From contig NZ_JAUSSR010000001.1 of assembly GCF_030812475.1 (NCBI RefSeq), forward strand, positions 62,001-126,000: a stretch of DNA of 64,000 nt, written 5' to 3'. Below, piece after piece: positions 17,248 to 24,943 of this stretch. Made by a program: the position numbers and the translations under genes. A model generated the notes under the pieces. That model did no database searches. It saw only the letters and a program-made list of their open reading frames with translations, and was not told the DNA's origin. The stretch comes from Pseudomonas lini. GTDB taxonomy: Bacteria > Pseudomonadota > Gammaproteobacteria > Pseudomonadales > Pseudomonadaceae. The number at the start of each line of letters is the position of its first letter. The stretch's first letter is position 1.

Positions 17248-17886
17248 ATGACTCCATCGCTGCTAATGGCCGTTCTCGCCTCGGGCTTTATCTACGGCAT
17301 CACGCCGGGGCCGGGGGTGCTGGCGGTGTTCGGCATCGGCGCGGCGCATGGCCGGCGGGCCGGGGCGGGGTTTCTCTGCGGGCATTTGCTGGGGGATGTG
17401 GTCTGGTGCAGCACCGCGTTGATCGCGATTGTCGGTGCGCGGGAAATCGGCAGTACAGCCTTCGATGTGTTGGGGGTGCTCAGCGGGCTCTATCTGTTCT
17501 GGCTCGGTTTGCGCGCGGTGCGTGCTCGCCGCAGCACTGGCGAAACGCCTCAAGGGCCGGCGCGGCAGCCGTTCTGGCACGGCATACTGTTTGGCCTGAC
17601 CAATCCGAAAGCCTATCCGGTAGCGGTGGCGACGTTTACCGCGCTGCTCTCAAGCCGTGCAGAACTGTTGCATTGGTCAATGTTGCCGTGGTTGATTGTC
17701 CTGAGCTTTGTCGGCGGCGTCATGGCCTACGCTATCCTCATTGGTATTGTCGGCGCACGGCAGGTGCGCGGCCTGTATCAACGACATGAGCTGGCGATCA
17801 CCCGGTTGTGCGGGGTGATGTTCATCGGTTTCGCCATCAACGCCCTGGTGCATGCATTGCCGGGGCTGGTGCCGAACAAGGCGTGA
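17248..17886 (+). CDS. LysE/RhtB family translocator
   Basis: Amino-acid exporter-like membrane protein of 212 residues with six predicted helices and the family start (MTPSLLMAVLASGFIYGITPGPGVLAV). ATG 17248 is chosen because it begins at the first helix and follows AAGGA; an upstream in-frame start would add unrelated residues. The 143 bp before it, next to the broken LysR/toxin region, hold no other gene that I can support. Confidence 0.88.
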   Translation: MTPSLLMAVLASGFIYGITPGPGVLAVFGIGAAHGRRAGAGFLCGHLLGDVVWCSTALIAIVGAREIGSTAFDVLGVLSGLYLFWLGLRAVRARRSTGETPQGPARQPFWHGILFGLTNPKAYPVAVATFTALLSSRAELLHWSMLPWLIVLSFVGGVMAYAILIGIVGARQVRGLYQRHELAITRLCGVMFIGFAINALVHALPGLVPNKA

Positions 17887-17971
17887 GGCTGATTGCACGG
17901 ACGCATCAGCGGTAATGATCGGTCAGGGATGGTTTTTTATTGCTGCATAGTCCGGAAACGCCCACCGCACC

Positions 17972-19321
17972 ATGGCAACCAGAAATTCAGCGCCCCAGGC
18001 GAGCTACATCGATCTCTTGCTGGACGCAGTCTGTGCGGTCGATAAACACGGTCGCTACGTATTTGTCAGTGCAGCCTGCGAGCGCATATTCGGCTATACC
18101 CCCGACGAGTTGATCGGCCGTCCGATGATCGATCTGGTGCATCCCGCCGATCGGCAGCGCACCCTCGACGCCGCCAGGGAAATCATGGACGGCGAGCCAA
18201 AGCTCAACTTTGAAAATCGCTACCTGCGCAAGGATGGTCGGGTGGTGCACATCCTCTGGTCGGCCCGCTGGTCGGAAGTCGACCAGCTGCGCATCGCCGT
18301 GGCCCGCGACATTACCGAGCGCAAAGAGGCCGAGGCCCGGCAAGCGGCACTGTATGCGATTTCCGAAGCCGCCCACGTCACGGAGGATTTATTGGCGCTG
18401 TTCCAACGCATCCATTGGCTGATCGGCGAATGGCTGCCGGCGCCGAATTTCTCTGTCGCTTTATATGACGAACATTGCGGACAGCTGAATTTTCCTTATC
18501 ACGTCGACGACCATGAACTGCAACCCGAACAGCCCGGAACCATCACCGGGCGCCTGTGTGCCGAGGTCATTCGCAGCGGCCAGCCGATCCTGCTGACCCG
18601 GGAACTGGACAATTTGCCTGAAGGGTTCGAGGCGCTGGTCGCGAACCAGCCATCGACCTGTTGGCTGGGCGTGCCGCTGAGTTCACAAAACGGCACCATC
18701 GGTGCGCTGATCGTCAAAAGCGTGCCCGGTGGCGAGCGCTACACGGAGCAGGATAAGGAACTGCTGCAGTACGTTTGCGCCCAGGTCGCGACGGCCATCG
18801 AACGCAAGCAATTGCACGCCAGGCTGCAGCGCATGGCCCAGTACGATCAACTCACCCAGTTGCCCAATCGCGAGTTGCTCCGTGAGCGGCTCAAGGCTTC
18901 ATTGGCCATGGCCCGTGAAGACAGCGGCCGAATGGGATTGCTGTACATCGATCTCGACCGCTTCAAGGAGGTCAACGACACCCACGGCCACGCGATTGGC
19001 GACATGCTGCTGCAAGCGGTCGCCAATCGGCTCACGCATTGCGTGCGCGAAACCGATACCGTGGCACGTATCGGCGGTGATGAGTTTGTCGTATTGCTGC
19101 ACAGTATCCACGCCAGCGAAGACGCCGACAACGTGGCGGAAAAAGTCCGCCAGGTCCTCGCCCAGCCTTTGCGCCTGGACGGGCACAGCGTGAATATCCA
19201 GCCGAGCATCGGCGTTGCGCACTACCCCGAACATGGCACCGAAGAAAGCCAGTTGTTCAGGCATGCCGACGGAGCGATGTACAGCGCCAAACGCCAGCAG
19301 CACCTGCGGCTCGGTGAGTGA
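17972..19321 (+). CDS. PAS-GAF-GGDEF diguanylate cyclase
   Basis: Product of 449 residues: PAS with PAC (about 12-125, YVFVSAACERIFGYTPDELIG), GAF (about 140-275) and a C-terminal GGDEF domain with active site G368-GDEF and an RxxD inhibitory I-site (RETD) five residues before it. It should therefore make cyclic di-GMP with product inhibition. No transmembrane segment is seen, so it is cytosolic and probably senses a small ligand or redox state. It stands alone between the LysE gene and a KGG gene. Confidence 0.9.
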   Translation: MATRNSAPQASYIDLLLDAVCAVDKHGRYVFVSAACERIFGYTPDELIGRPMIDLVHPADRQRTLDAAREIMDGEPKLNFENRYLRKDGRVVHILWSARWSEVDQLRIAVARDITERKEAEARQAALYAISEAAHVTEDLLALFQRIHWLIGEWLPAPNFSVALYDEHCGQLNFPYHVDDHELQPEQPGTITGRLCAEVIRSGQPILLTRELDNLPEGFEALVANQPSTCWLGVPLSSQNGTIGALIVKSVPGGERYTEQDKELLQYVCAQVATAIERKQLHARLQRMAQYDQLTQLPNRELLRERLKASLAMAREDSGRMGLLYIDLDRFKEVNDTHGHAIGDMLLQAVANRLTHCVRETDTVARIGGDEFVVLLHSIHASEDADNVAEKVRQVLAQPLRLDGHSVNIQPSIGVAHYPEHGTEESQLFRHADGAMYSAKRQQHLRLGE

Positions 19322-19436
19322 ATATTCACCACCGTTCGTCGCAGCGATCCCATGTTTTCTAAACCTTTACGGTGATCGAAATTCTGATTCTATGCGGGCT
19401 TATGCTCGCTGCGCTCATCAAGAGAGGTAGAGAATC

Positions 19437-19595
19437 ATGCCTAACTCAAAAAACTCGAACTCGGGAAACTTCGCCAACGATCGAACGAAGGCGTCTGAAG
19501 CCGGTCGCAAAGGTGGGAAAACTACCACCACGACTGTCGAAAAAGACCCAGCGAAACCCGATATGGGCCGCAAAGGCGGTCAGAAATCGAAATAG
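19437..19595 (+). CDS. KGG-domain stress protein (52 aa)
   Basis: Short gene encoding MPNSKNSNSGNFANDRTKAS followed by two KGG motifs (EAGRKGGKT and DMGRKGGQKSK). Proteins of this con-10/YciG type are hydrophilic, probably disordered, and made in stationary phase or stress. AGAGAGG lies 9-15 nt before the ATG. A strong intrinsic terminator follows 25 bp downstream. Confidence 0.88.
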   Translation: MPNSKNSNSGNFANDRTKASEAGRKGGKTTTTTVEKDPAKPDMGRKGGQKSK

Positions 19596-19620
19596 TCCGT
19601 GAGGTAGTTTTGATTGAGAG

Positions 19621-19650
19621 GCGGGAGCGTAAGCTCCCGCTTGAATTTTT
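19621..19650 (+). terminator. Intrinsic terminator after the KGG gene
   Basis: GCGGGAGC-gtaa-GCTCCCGC is a perfect 8-bp stem with a four-base loop, followed by TTGAATTTTT. Confidence 0.85.
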
Positions 19651-19668
19651 CAAGAGGAGGGCGCGACC

Positions 19669-20172
19669 ATGAGCCGGATGGCCACCCGATTACGCAATGC
19701 CAGTTTTGCCACTTTATTGGGCCTGTGTGCCAGCAGTGCCTTTGCCCAGTCTCCCGCCGAATTCATCAATGACGCCTCGGCCAAAGGCATGGCCGACATC
19801 GAAGCCAGTCGCCTGGCGCACCAATTGTCCGAGTCCAAAGAGGTCAAGGATTACACCATTGTCGTCATCAACGATCGCACCACCGCCAACCAGCATTTGG
19901 CGAAAATCGCCAAGCAACTGGAATTGCCTGTGGCCCCGCGCGAAGAAGTGGTCGACAAGGCCAAGGCCCTGATGCCGGAAGTGAAAGCAGATGCCAGCTT
20001 CGACCAGGCCTACGCGGCCAGCCAGGTGAAATCCACCCAGGAAGCCATCGAGCAGCTGCAGCAGGCCGCGCAAACGAGCGACGTGCCGCAAATCAAAGCC
20101 TTCGCTGAAGAAACCCTGCCCAAACTGCAAAACCATCTGCAGATGGCCAAGGCGCTGCAAGCCAGTCGCTAG
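19669..20172 (+). CDS. DUF4142 secreted protein
   Basis: Product of 167 residues with a Sec signal peptide (cleavage after SAFA-QS, about residue 26) and a helical ferritin-like DUF4142 domain (FINDASAKGMADIEASRLA, PKLQNHLQMAKALQ). DUF4142 proteins are periplasmic and of unknown function, often near stress genes. AGAGGAGG is the ribosome site. Convergent with the iron-permease-like gene over a shared terminator. Confidence 0.9.
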   Translation: MSRMATRLRNASFATLLGLCASSAFAQSPAEFINDASAKGMADIEASRLAHQLSESKEVKDYTIVVINDRTTANQHLAKIAKQLELPVAPREEVVDKAKALMPEVKADASFDQAYAASQVKSTQEAIEQLQQAAQTSDVPQIKAFAEETLPKLQNHLQMAKALQASR

Positions 20173-20191
20173 GGGTTGGCAGTGAAAATGT

Positions 20192-20228
20192 AAAACGGCG
20201 CGTGACTCAGGTCAGGCGCCGTTTATTG
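20192..20228. terminator. Bidirectional terminator
   Basis: AAAACGGCGC...GCGCCGTTTA with an inner TGAC/GTCA pair forms one long hairpin flanked by A and T runs, placed between two convergent genes. Confidence 0.85.
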
Positions 20229-20229
20229 T

Positions 20230-20640
20230 TTAGCACTCGTCCCACTTCGGCTTTTGCTTGTCCTTGGAGACGAGACCTTCGAGGTCGAATACTTCATTTT
20301 CGCCCATGGCGCGATAGTGTTTGCGCAAGGCTTCCAGCTGCTTGAGATCGAGCAATTCGAGCCCCAGCATCGCATTTCGCGCTTCCTTGTTGACCCGCAG
20401 CAATTCATCGATCTTCAAGTGCAGAATGTCGGTATCGCGGTTCTGCGTGTTCTGGATCAAAAACACCATGAGGAAGGTGATGATGGTGGTGGAGGTGTTG
20501 ATGATCAGCTGCCAGGTATCGTTGTAATCGAAAATCGGCCCACTCAGACCCCACAGACCAATCAGAATCAACGCGCTCATGAAGGTCTTGGGGCTACCGG
20601 CCCACAGAGCGAGTTTCTGCGAGATTTTTGCGAATTTCAT
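20230..20640 (-). CDS. Low-affinity iron permease family protein
   Basis: Product of 136 residues with two membrane helices (about 20-36 and 45-62) and the family signature TTIITFLMVFLIQNTQNRD, followed by a cytoplasmic amphipathic tail (LHLKIDELLR). The family name comes from yeast Fet4, but bacterial members are short and their transport role is unproven. A single gene. Confidence 0.9.
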   Translation of the reverse strand: MKFAKISQKLALWAGSPKTFMSALILIGLWGLSGPIFDYNDTWQLIINTSTTIITFLMVFLIQNTQNRDTDILHLKIDELLRVNKEARNAMLGLELLDLKQLEALRKHYRAMGENEVFDLEGLVSKDKQKPKWDEC

Positions 20641-20829
20641 TGCCGTGTTCCTTATAGGGATGCGCCTGATTTTGTGACAGCGCCGGCATGCTGAAAATTC
20701 TGCTTACATTTCTTTTTGCATAAACCAGCTCCCATAAGGCCTGCACGCTCATCGCGTCAGATGCGATCAATCGCAACGAACTCGATAAGGCCGGGTCACT
20801 ACATCAAGCCCTTTATCCCGGAGACCACC

Positions 20830-20976
20830 ATGAACCTCGCCCGTACGCTGTGCCTTTCCTGCTGCCTGCTCGCCTTGCAAGGCTGCTTCGACAATTCGGA
20901 CAACGAGACCAAGGACAATACGGATGGCACCAAGTCTTCGGTGCAGATGCAGGAGAAGGATGCGCCGGAAAAATAG
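20830..20976 (+). CDS. Small lipoprotein
   Basis: Product of 48 residues: type II signal with lipobox LALQGC (Cys19) and a short acidic hydrophilic tail. ATG 20830 is preceded by CCGGAGA. Small lipoproteins like this are common in Pseudomonas and uncharacterised. It is followed by a clear terminator. Confidence 0.75.
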   Translation: MNLARTLCLSCCLLALQGCFDNSDNETKDNTDGTKSSVQMQEKDAPEK

Positions 20977-20990
20977 TTGATGTTAAATCG

Positions 20991-21019
20991 CAAAACCGGC
21001 CCGTCAGGCCGGTTTTTTC
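20991..21019. terminator. Intrinsic terminator
   Basis: ACCGGCC-cgtca-GGCCGGT, with AAAA before and TTTTTT after, directly downstream of the small lipoprotein gene. Confidence 0.92.
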
Positions 21020-21146
21020 AAACTGAATGACCCAGCGCGAGAGCTCGCTTTGTAATCGACCCATACATCTTCCGGGGAAGTCAGATCGACTGCGGCGCTG
21101 TATCTTGGTGACCCGTTTTGCACAAACGCGCCGACAGGAGAACGCA

Positions 21147-21917
21147 ATGAGTTGGTCCGCCAGACAATACGTCGCTTTTGAAGATGAACGCACCCGCCCG
21201 GCCCGTGACCTGCTGGCGGCCATTCCCGGTAATGACGCGCGCTCGGCCATCGACATCGGTTGCGGCCCCGGTAATTCGACCGAATTGCTGGTGGAACGCT
21301 TCCCCAACGCCACGGTGCGAGGGTTGGACAGTTCGACCGACATGATCGACGCCGCCCGCAAGCGCTTGCCGCAGGTGCAGTTCGATACCGCTGACATCGA
21401 TACCTGGAGCGAGAGTGGCCCCTTCGATGTGATCTTTGCCAACGCGGTGTTGCAGTGGCTGCCTGACCACGCGAACTTGCTGCCGGCATTGGTGAATAAG
21501 CTGGCGCCCGGTGGCAGCCTGGCGATCCAGATGCCGGACAACCTCAACGAATCCTCCCACCGCTTGATGCGCGAAGTCGCAGCCGATGGCCCTTGGGTCG
21601 GCAAACTGGCAGGCGTCGCCGGGCAGCGGACGGAAATGGCAAGTGCCAGCGGTTACTATTCGATGCTGCGCCCCCACTGTTCCCGGGTTGATGTATGGCG
21701 CACGACTTATCACCATCCGCTCGCCGGCGGCGCTTCTGCTGTGGTGGAGTGGTTCAAGGGCAGCGGATTGCGGCCGTTTCTCGAGCCGCTGGATGAAGCG
21801 GAGCGGGCGCAGTTCCTCAAGCAATATCAGACGGCCATCGAGCGCGCTTATCCGGCGCTGGCCGATGGCTCGGTGCTGCTACCGTTTCCGCGGTTGTTTA
21901 TCGTCGCGACCCGTTGA
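21147..21917 (+). CDS. tam: Trans-aconitate 2-methyltransferase
   Basis: Methylates trans-aconitate (formed from cis-aconitate, an aconitase inhibitor) with SAM. The 256-residue product carries motif I AIDIGCGPGNSTELL, GLDSSTDMID, and the NAVLQWLPDH segment typical of Tam. ATG 21147 follows CAGGAGAA; an upstream in-frame start would add 40 unrelated residues. The 3' end of the gene is partly repeated at 22072-22117. Confidence 0.92.
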   Translation: MSWSARQYVAFEDERTRPARDLLAAIPGNDARSAIDIGCGPGNSTELLVERFPNATVRGLDSSTDMIDAARKRLPQVQFDTADIDTWSESGPFDVIFANAVLQWLPDHANLLPALVNKLAPGGSLAIQMPDNLNESSHRLMREVAADGPWVGKLAGVAGQRTEMASASGYYSMLRPHCSRVDVWRTTYHHPLAGGASAVVEWFKGSGLRPFLEPLDEAERAQFLKQYQTAIERAYPALADGSVLLPFPRLFIVATR

Positions 21918-21926
21918 TACCCCTAT

Positions 21927-22015
21927 CTGTAGGAGCAAGCTTGCTCGCGATGGACGTCAACGATAACGCGCATTTTCTGAATGAACGCGTCGCCTTGAGA
22001 CCATCGTCGGAACGC
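21927..22015. repeat. Composite REP element, single copy
   Basis: A REP (GTAGGAGCAAGCTTGCTCGCGA) followed by a spacer reading GGACGTCAACGATAACGCGC and AATGAACGCGTCGCC. It is the same composite unit, in opposite orientation, as the array at 55917-56206. Confidence 0.8.
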
Positions 22016-22071
22016 CACTTGTTACCAGAGGCGACACAGCACAGCAGCCGGGTTTAACCGATGCAGGGCGA

Positions 22072-22117
22072 TGGCTCGGTGCTGCTGCCGTTTTCTCTGT
22101 CGTTTAACGTCGCGACT
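22072..22117 (+). repeat. Partial duplicate of the tam 3' end
   Basis: GATGGCTCGGTGCTGCTGCC and the following CGTTTAACGTCGCGAC repeat the last codons of tam (from 21864) with about ten differences by eye. The two copies are about 160 bp apart, with the REP element between them. The duplicate has no start of its own and is a relic of tandem duplication or of an inserted tam-like fragment. Confidence 0.7.
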
Positions 22118-22129
22118 TGCTGGAGTAAA

Positions 22130-22167
22130 AAAGGGCAGGTGACGTTTAAGGTCATCTGTCCTTTTTA
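22130..22167. terminator. Intrinsic terminator
   Basis: AAAAAGGGCAGGTGAC and GTCATCTGTCCTTTTT pair over about 16 positions (two G-T pairs) around a 7-nt loop, with A/T runs for both directions. It serves the convergent tam-side and 22204 gene transcripts. Confidence 0.85.
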
Positions 22168-22203
22168 CTTGTGCGTTATCGCATCAGTCGATGCTTGATG
22201 ACG

Positions 22204-22473
22204 TCAAGCCGGTTCGGCATCCATACGTCGCGCAACGACATCCAGAACATCACAACCATCGCGCAAGGGGATACAGCAAAGCAAGGCGAAATCACTGAGA
22301 ATCACCGAATCAGTGGAGATGTCGCCGCGCATCGCGAGGTTTTCCAGGACCTGAGTCACCGCACCAATTCTGTAACGGGCGGTGCTGAGCAGTGAGTGCA
22401 GCGGTTGGGTGGTGTTTACATACAGCGAGGGAAGGTCGTCGGCGTTGCTGGTTAAAGCCATATATTCTTTCAT
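22204..22473 (-). CDS. Small hypothetical protein behind a structured leader
   Basis: Product of 89 residues starting ATG 22473 (AAGGCA about 10 nt upstream). The sequence (LYVNTTQPLHSLLSTARYRI, VTQVLENLAMRGD) recalls the small helical DUF3077/DUF6124-type proteins that are numerous in Pseudomonas, but I cannot place it firmly. Its leader contains the C4-like RNA at 22530-22607, an arrangement I associate with these small Pseudomonas genes. Confidence 0.65.
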   Translation of the reverse strand: MKEYMALTSNADDLPSLYVNTTQPLHSLLSTARYRIGAVTQVLENLAMRGDISTDSVILSDFALLCCIPLRDGCDVLDVVARRMDAEPA

Positions 22474-22529
22474 GAGTGATTGCCTTGAATTGAAGTCAGG
22501 TGACCTACCACTCGTTGTCGCCAAACAAT

Positions 22530-22607
22530 GGTGGTAGCTGTACGCGGGTTGGCGAACCGGACAAGGCACAAACCGGCAGACCCGAAGGTCTCCCACGCAC
22601 AGCCACC
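22530..22607 (-). ncRNA. Structured leader RNA resembling phage C4 antisense RNA
   Basis: On the minus strand GGTGGCTGT pairs with ACAGCTACC (one G-U), closing a domain that holds hairpin AGACC-TTCG-GGTCT and a CCGG...CCGG stem, with the sequences GCGTGGG and CCCGCGTACAGC. This resembles the C4 RNA family that controls antirepressor expression in phages P1, P7 and P4; the match is from memory. It ends about 57 nt before the start of the 22204-22473 gene. The rest of the 492-bp gap (22664-22904) holds nothing I can name. Confidence 0.55.
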
Positions 22608-22632
22608 AAAAAATAGGCAGCCAAGTGCATTC

Positions 22633-22663
22633 AGAAACGCTCCGAGCTGGCTCGGAGGTTTCT
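22633..22663. other. Long hairpin upstream of the C4-like RNA
   Basis: AGAAAC-gc-TCCGAG-ctgg-CTCGGA-gg-TTTCT forms a 31-nt hairpin. On the minus strand it precedes the C4-like element and a T-run (CTATTTTTT) follows 45 nt later, so it may be part of the same leader. Confidence 0.55.
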
Positions 22664-22904
22664 GTGCCTTGCCATCGAGTCGCCAAACCCGATGCGTCAT
22701 GTGGACGCGGATCGGACTATAGGCTTCGTGGCAATGGCGCAGCAATGCGCAAGTCTACGGACAATTCCCAGAGTAGTGTAGGACGTTGCCTTTTCGAAAA
22801 CAGGCCTCGCTCGGACCTCCGCAGAATGGTCAACCGGCATTTGAAATTGGCATGCGTTGACTGGCTTACCGAGGAGAGAACAACGTTTCACCAGATTCCG
22901 CCCA

Positions 22905-22937
22905 CAAAAAACCGGTCATTGATGACCGGTTATTTTG
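22905..22937. terminator. Intrinsic terminator of the higA relic locus
   Basis: ACCGGTCAT-tg-ATGACCGGT, a perfect 9-bp stem with AAAAA on one side and TTATTTT on the other, immediately downstream of higA. Confidence 0.9.
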
Positions 22938-22965
22938 CTACTACAACCTCACGCTCTTCTGAGTG

Positions 22966-23325
22966 TCAGGCAACACCCGCAAGCAAACTCTCATAAGGAA
23001 TTCGCAACCCGTCGTGTAGACGCTTGATCATTGACAGACTCAGTTTGCGCTTGCGGTTCAGCACTTCGGATACGCGTCCGCTCGTGCCGATGAAGGGTTC
23101 CAGGTCACGAGGGGTCAGACCTTGCTGATCCATTCGAAATTTAATGGCCTCAATCGGATCGGAGGGCGGCATAGGGTAATGCTCGTCTTCGTATTTTTCG
23201 ATGAGCAGCGCCAGAATTTCCAGCTCATCGCCTTCAGGCGAACCGATGTCCGCCCCCCACAATTGCTCGACGCGCGCAAATGCAGCGGTCAGGTCTTCTT
23301 GGCTGCGAATAGGTTTAATGTTCAT
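22966..23325 (-). CDS. higA: HigA family antitoxin without intact toxin
   Basis: Product of 119 residues: HigA-type N-terminus (MNIKPIRSQEDLTAAFARVE), acidic linker and C-terminal XRE HTH (LTPRDLEPFIGTSGRVSEVL, KLSLSMIKRLHDGLRIP). It should bind HigB and repress the operon. ATG 23325 overlaps the stop of the broken toxin frame (TGATG), which keeps the usual higBA coupling; GTG 23328 is an alternative. The toxin partner is reduced to its last residues, so the antitoxin is an orphan. Confidence 0.88.
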   Translation of the reverse strand: MNIKPIRSQEDLTAAFARVEQLWGADIGSPEGDELEILALLIEKYEDEHYPMPPSDPIEAIKFRMDQQGLTPRDLEPFIGTSGRVSEVLNRKRKLSLSMIKRLHDGLRIPYESLLAGVA

Positions 23326-23387
23326 CACACGGTCTCCGTGTTGATCTGATCATACTGGGCGTGGGTGCCTACGAATCGTATGAAGCC
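23325..23387 (-). pseudogene. HigB toxin, C-terminal remnant
   Basis: The frame reads GFIRFVGTHAQYDQINTETV-stop, the conserved end of HigB-type mRNA interferases (IRFxGTHAQYDxI). All upstream toxin sequence is replaced by unrelated DNA with a terminator. Only about 20 codons remain, so no toxin can be made. Confidence 0.85.
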
Positions 23388-23412
23388 GAGCTGCTCCCAC
23401 CAAACCCCAGAC

Positions 23413-23446
23413 ACAAAAAAACCGGCCATCAAGGCCGGTTTTTTCT
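23413..23446. terminator. Intrinsic terminator
   Basis: ACCGGCC-atcaa-GGCCGGT with AAAAAA before and TTTTTT after. On the minus strand it lies 45 nt beyond the tRNA 3' end and probably ends the tRNA transcript. Confidence 0.92.
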
Positions 23447-23492
23447 TTACCTGCATCCCCCGTCAAAAATCGACGTGAGACTGAAATTCGAT

Positions 23493-23566
23493 TGGAGCGG
23501 GTGAAGGGAATCGAACCCTCGTTATCAGCTTGGGAAGCTGGAGTAATGCCATTATACGACACCCGC
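23493..23566 (-). tRNA. tRNA-Gly(CCC)
   Basis: The minus strand folds into a cloverleaf: acceptor GCGGGTG/CACCCGC with encoded CCA, D-arm around TATAATGGCA, anticodon loop TTCCCAA with anticodon CCC (genomic GGG at 23532-23534), and T-arm GAGGG-TTCGATT-CCCTT. It reads GGG glycine codons. The outermost anticodon-stem pair is C-A rather than Watson-Crick. The sequence on its 3' side is the accessory stretch with orphan antitoxin and C4-like RNA. Confidence 0.93.
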
Positions 23567-23671
23567 TCAGAGCGGCTGACTTTGTACCAGATGTGCGCGC
23601 GAATTTGAAGTTTTTCTTTGTGCGCGTTGCATTCAGCACCGGGTAAATCAAAAACAGGGACCGCGTGACGG

Positions 23672-23699
23672 TCGTTCGCGGGCAAGCCTCGCCTACAGG
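23672..23699. repeat. Degenerate single REP
   Basis: TCGTTCGCGGGCAAGCCTCGCCTACAG is a REP with several changes, in the gap between the tRNA and phaG. Confidence 0.5.
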
Positions 23700-23746
23700 A
23701 ATGCATTCAACACTGCAGGGCGGGGCGTGCGCGCGATGACGCTGTT

Positions 23747-24631
23747 TCAGATGGCAAATGCATGTTGGTCCTGGACGTAGTGGTACCGCGGTCGGCTGGC
23801 CTGTTGCGCCGGTTTCAGGAAGCCCAGCAGTGCGTTGCGGCTGTCTCGGCAGGCGGCTTTGTGTTCCATGTCGAGAAAGTGGCCGGTGGCCTGCAGGGTG
23901 CTGAAGGTGGCGTCCTGCACATGGTCGGCGAATAACCGGGCGCCATCGGCAGCGGTGTATTCGTCCCATTCGCCGTTCATGAACAGCACCGGCACCTTGA
24001 TTTTCTGCGCAGCCTTGAAAAAGCACTGGCGATCGCTGTGCAGCAGGTCGCTGATGTGGAAGTGCATCTGCCCGTATTCATGCTCGGCCAGGGAGCTGAC
24101 GTGCCGGTAGTTGAAGCGCTTGAACAGGGTCGGCAGGTGTTTGCCGATGGTGCTGTTCACCAGGTTGCCGACCCGGTCGCCGTCCCGGCTGCCGAGGTAA
24201 TCGATCCCGCGCTCGAGGTAGTCGAGCATGTGCGAGTTGATCTCCGGCGAGAACGAGCTGATCACGGCTTTTTCGATGCGCCGTGGCTGTTGGGCCAGGG
24301 CGACCAGGGTCGCGGCGCCACCCCAGGAAAACGACAGCACGTGTTCGGCGGCGAAGTGATCGATCAGCTCCAGGAGGATCTGCCCTTCGATTTCCTTGGT
24401 CAGCAATGTCTCATGCAGGTTGTGGGCTTTTGACTTGCCCGCGTAGGGCTGGTCGTAGCAGACCACGTTGAACTGCGGGTGAAGGTTTTTCACGGTTTGT
24501 GCGAACGACGCAGTCGTGGCCATCGAGCCGTTGACCAGGATAATGGTCTTCTCTGCGGCGTCTGCGCGATAGAACTCCGTGTAAACCCGATACTGACCCT
24601 GTATATCCAGCACAGCGATTTCTGGCCTCAT
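23747..24631 (-). CDS. phaG: (R)-3-hydroxydecanoyl-ACP:CoA transacylase/ligase-type PhaG
   Basis: Links fatty-acid synthesis to medium-chain polyhydroxyalkanoate production by moving 3-hydroxyacyl groups from ACP towards CoA. The 294-residue product follows known PhaG from MRPEIAVLDIQGQYRVYTEF to the QHAFAI end. It is an alpha/beta hydrolase with nucleophile Ser102 (SFSWGGA), Asp in GEWDEYT and His in GHFLDME. RhlA is the nearest relative, but the match to PhaG ends favours PhaG. The ATG at 24631 is the family start. Confidence 0.9.
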   Translation of the reverse strand: MRPEIAVLDIQGQYRVYTEFYRADAAEKTIILVNGSMATTASFAQTVKNLHPQFNVVCYDQPYAGKSKAHNLHETLLTKEIEGQILLELIDHFAAEHVLSFSWGGAATLVALAQQPRRIEKAVISSFSPEINSHMLDYLERGIDYLGSRDGDRVGNLVNSTIGKHLPTLFKRFNYRHVSSLAEHEYGQMHFHISDLLHSDRQCFFKAAQKIKVPVLFMNGEWDEYTAADGARLFADHVQDATFSTLQATGHFLDMEHKAACRDSRNALLGFLKPAQQASRPRYHYVQDQHAFAI

Positions 24632-24943
24632 GTCATAAGACTCCAAGCAAGCGGGTATGAGCGCAAATGAGATTGCACGAGCTTTGTGACAGGTAGGCAT
24701 GCGCCTGGAAATCTGGAGCCCATGTCGATCCAAAACAGTCCGGTCGACGGGTATTGTTATTGGCGGGCAGTCTGCCGGGGGACAGCGGAACCTGAGGGTT
24801 CTCTACCGGCAAAAAGTTTCTTAGAAGTATGTTGTGACTCGTCGGTCACATTTCGGCCGACGTCCTGATTCAAGCAGGGGTCACGTCTGTGCGCAAGTAT
24901 CATTGGCGAATTGTTCGACAACTTCTGCTGAGCGGTCGTGTGC
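24632..24943. other. 312-bp gap between rsuA-type gene and phaG
   Basis: Upstream region of phaG (minus strand). I see no gene, RNA or strong palindrome. It presumably carries the phaG promoter, but I cannot point to a convincing -24/-12 or -35/-10 pair. Confidence 0.5.

Noticed and set aside
23747..24631. RhlA (rhamnolipid) instead of PhaG
   Set aside because: The N-terminal and C-terminal ends match PhaG, and no rhlB follows.
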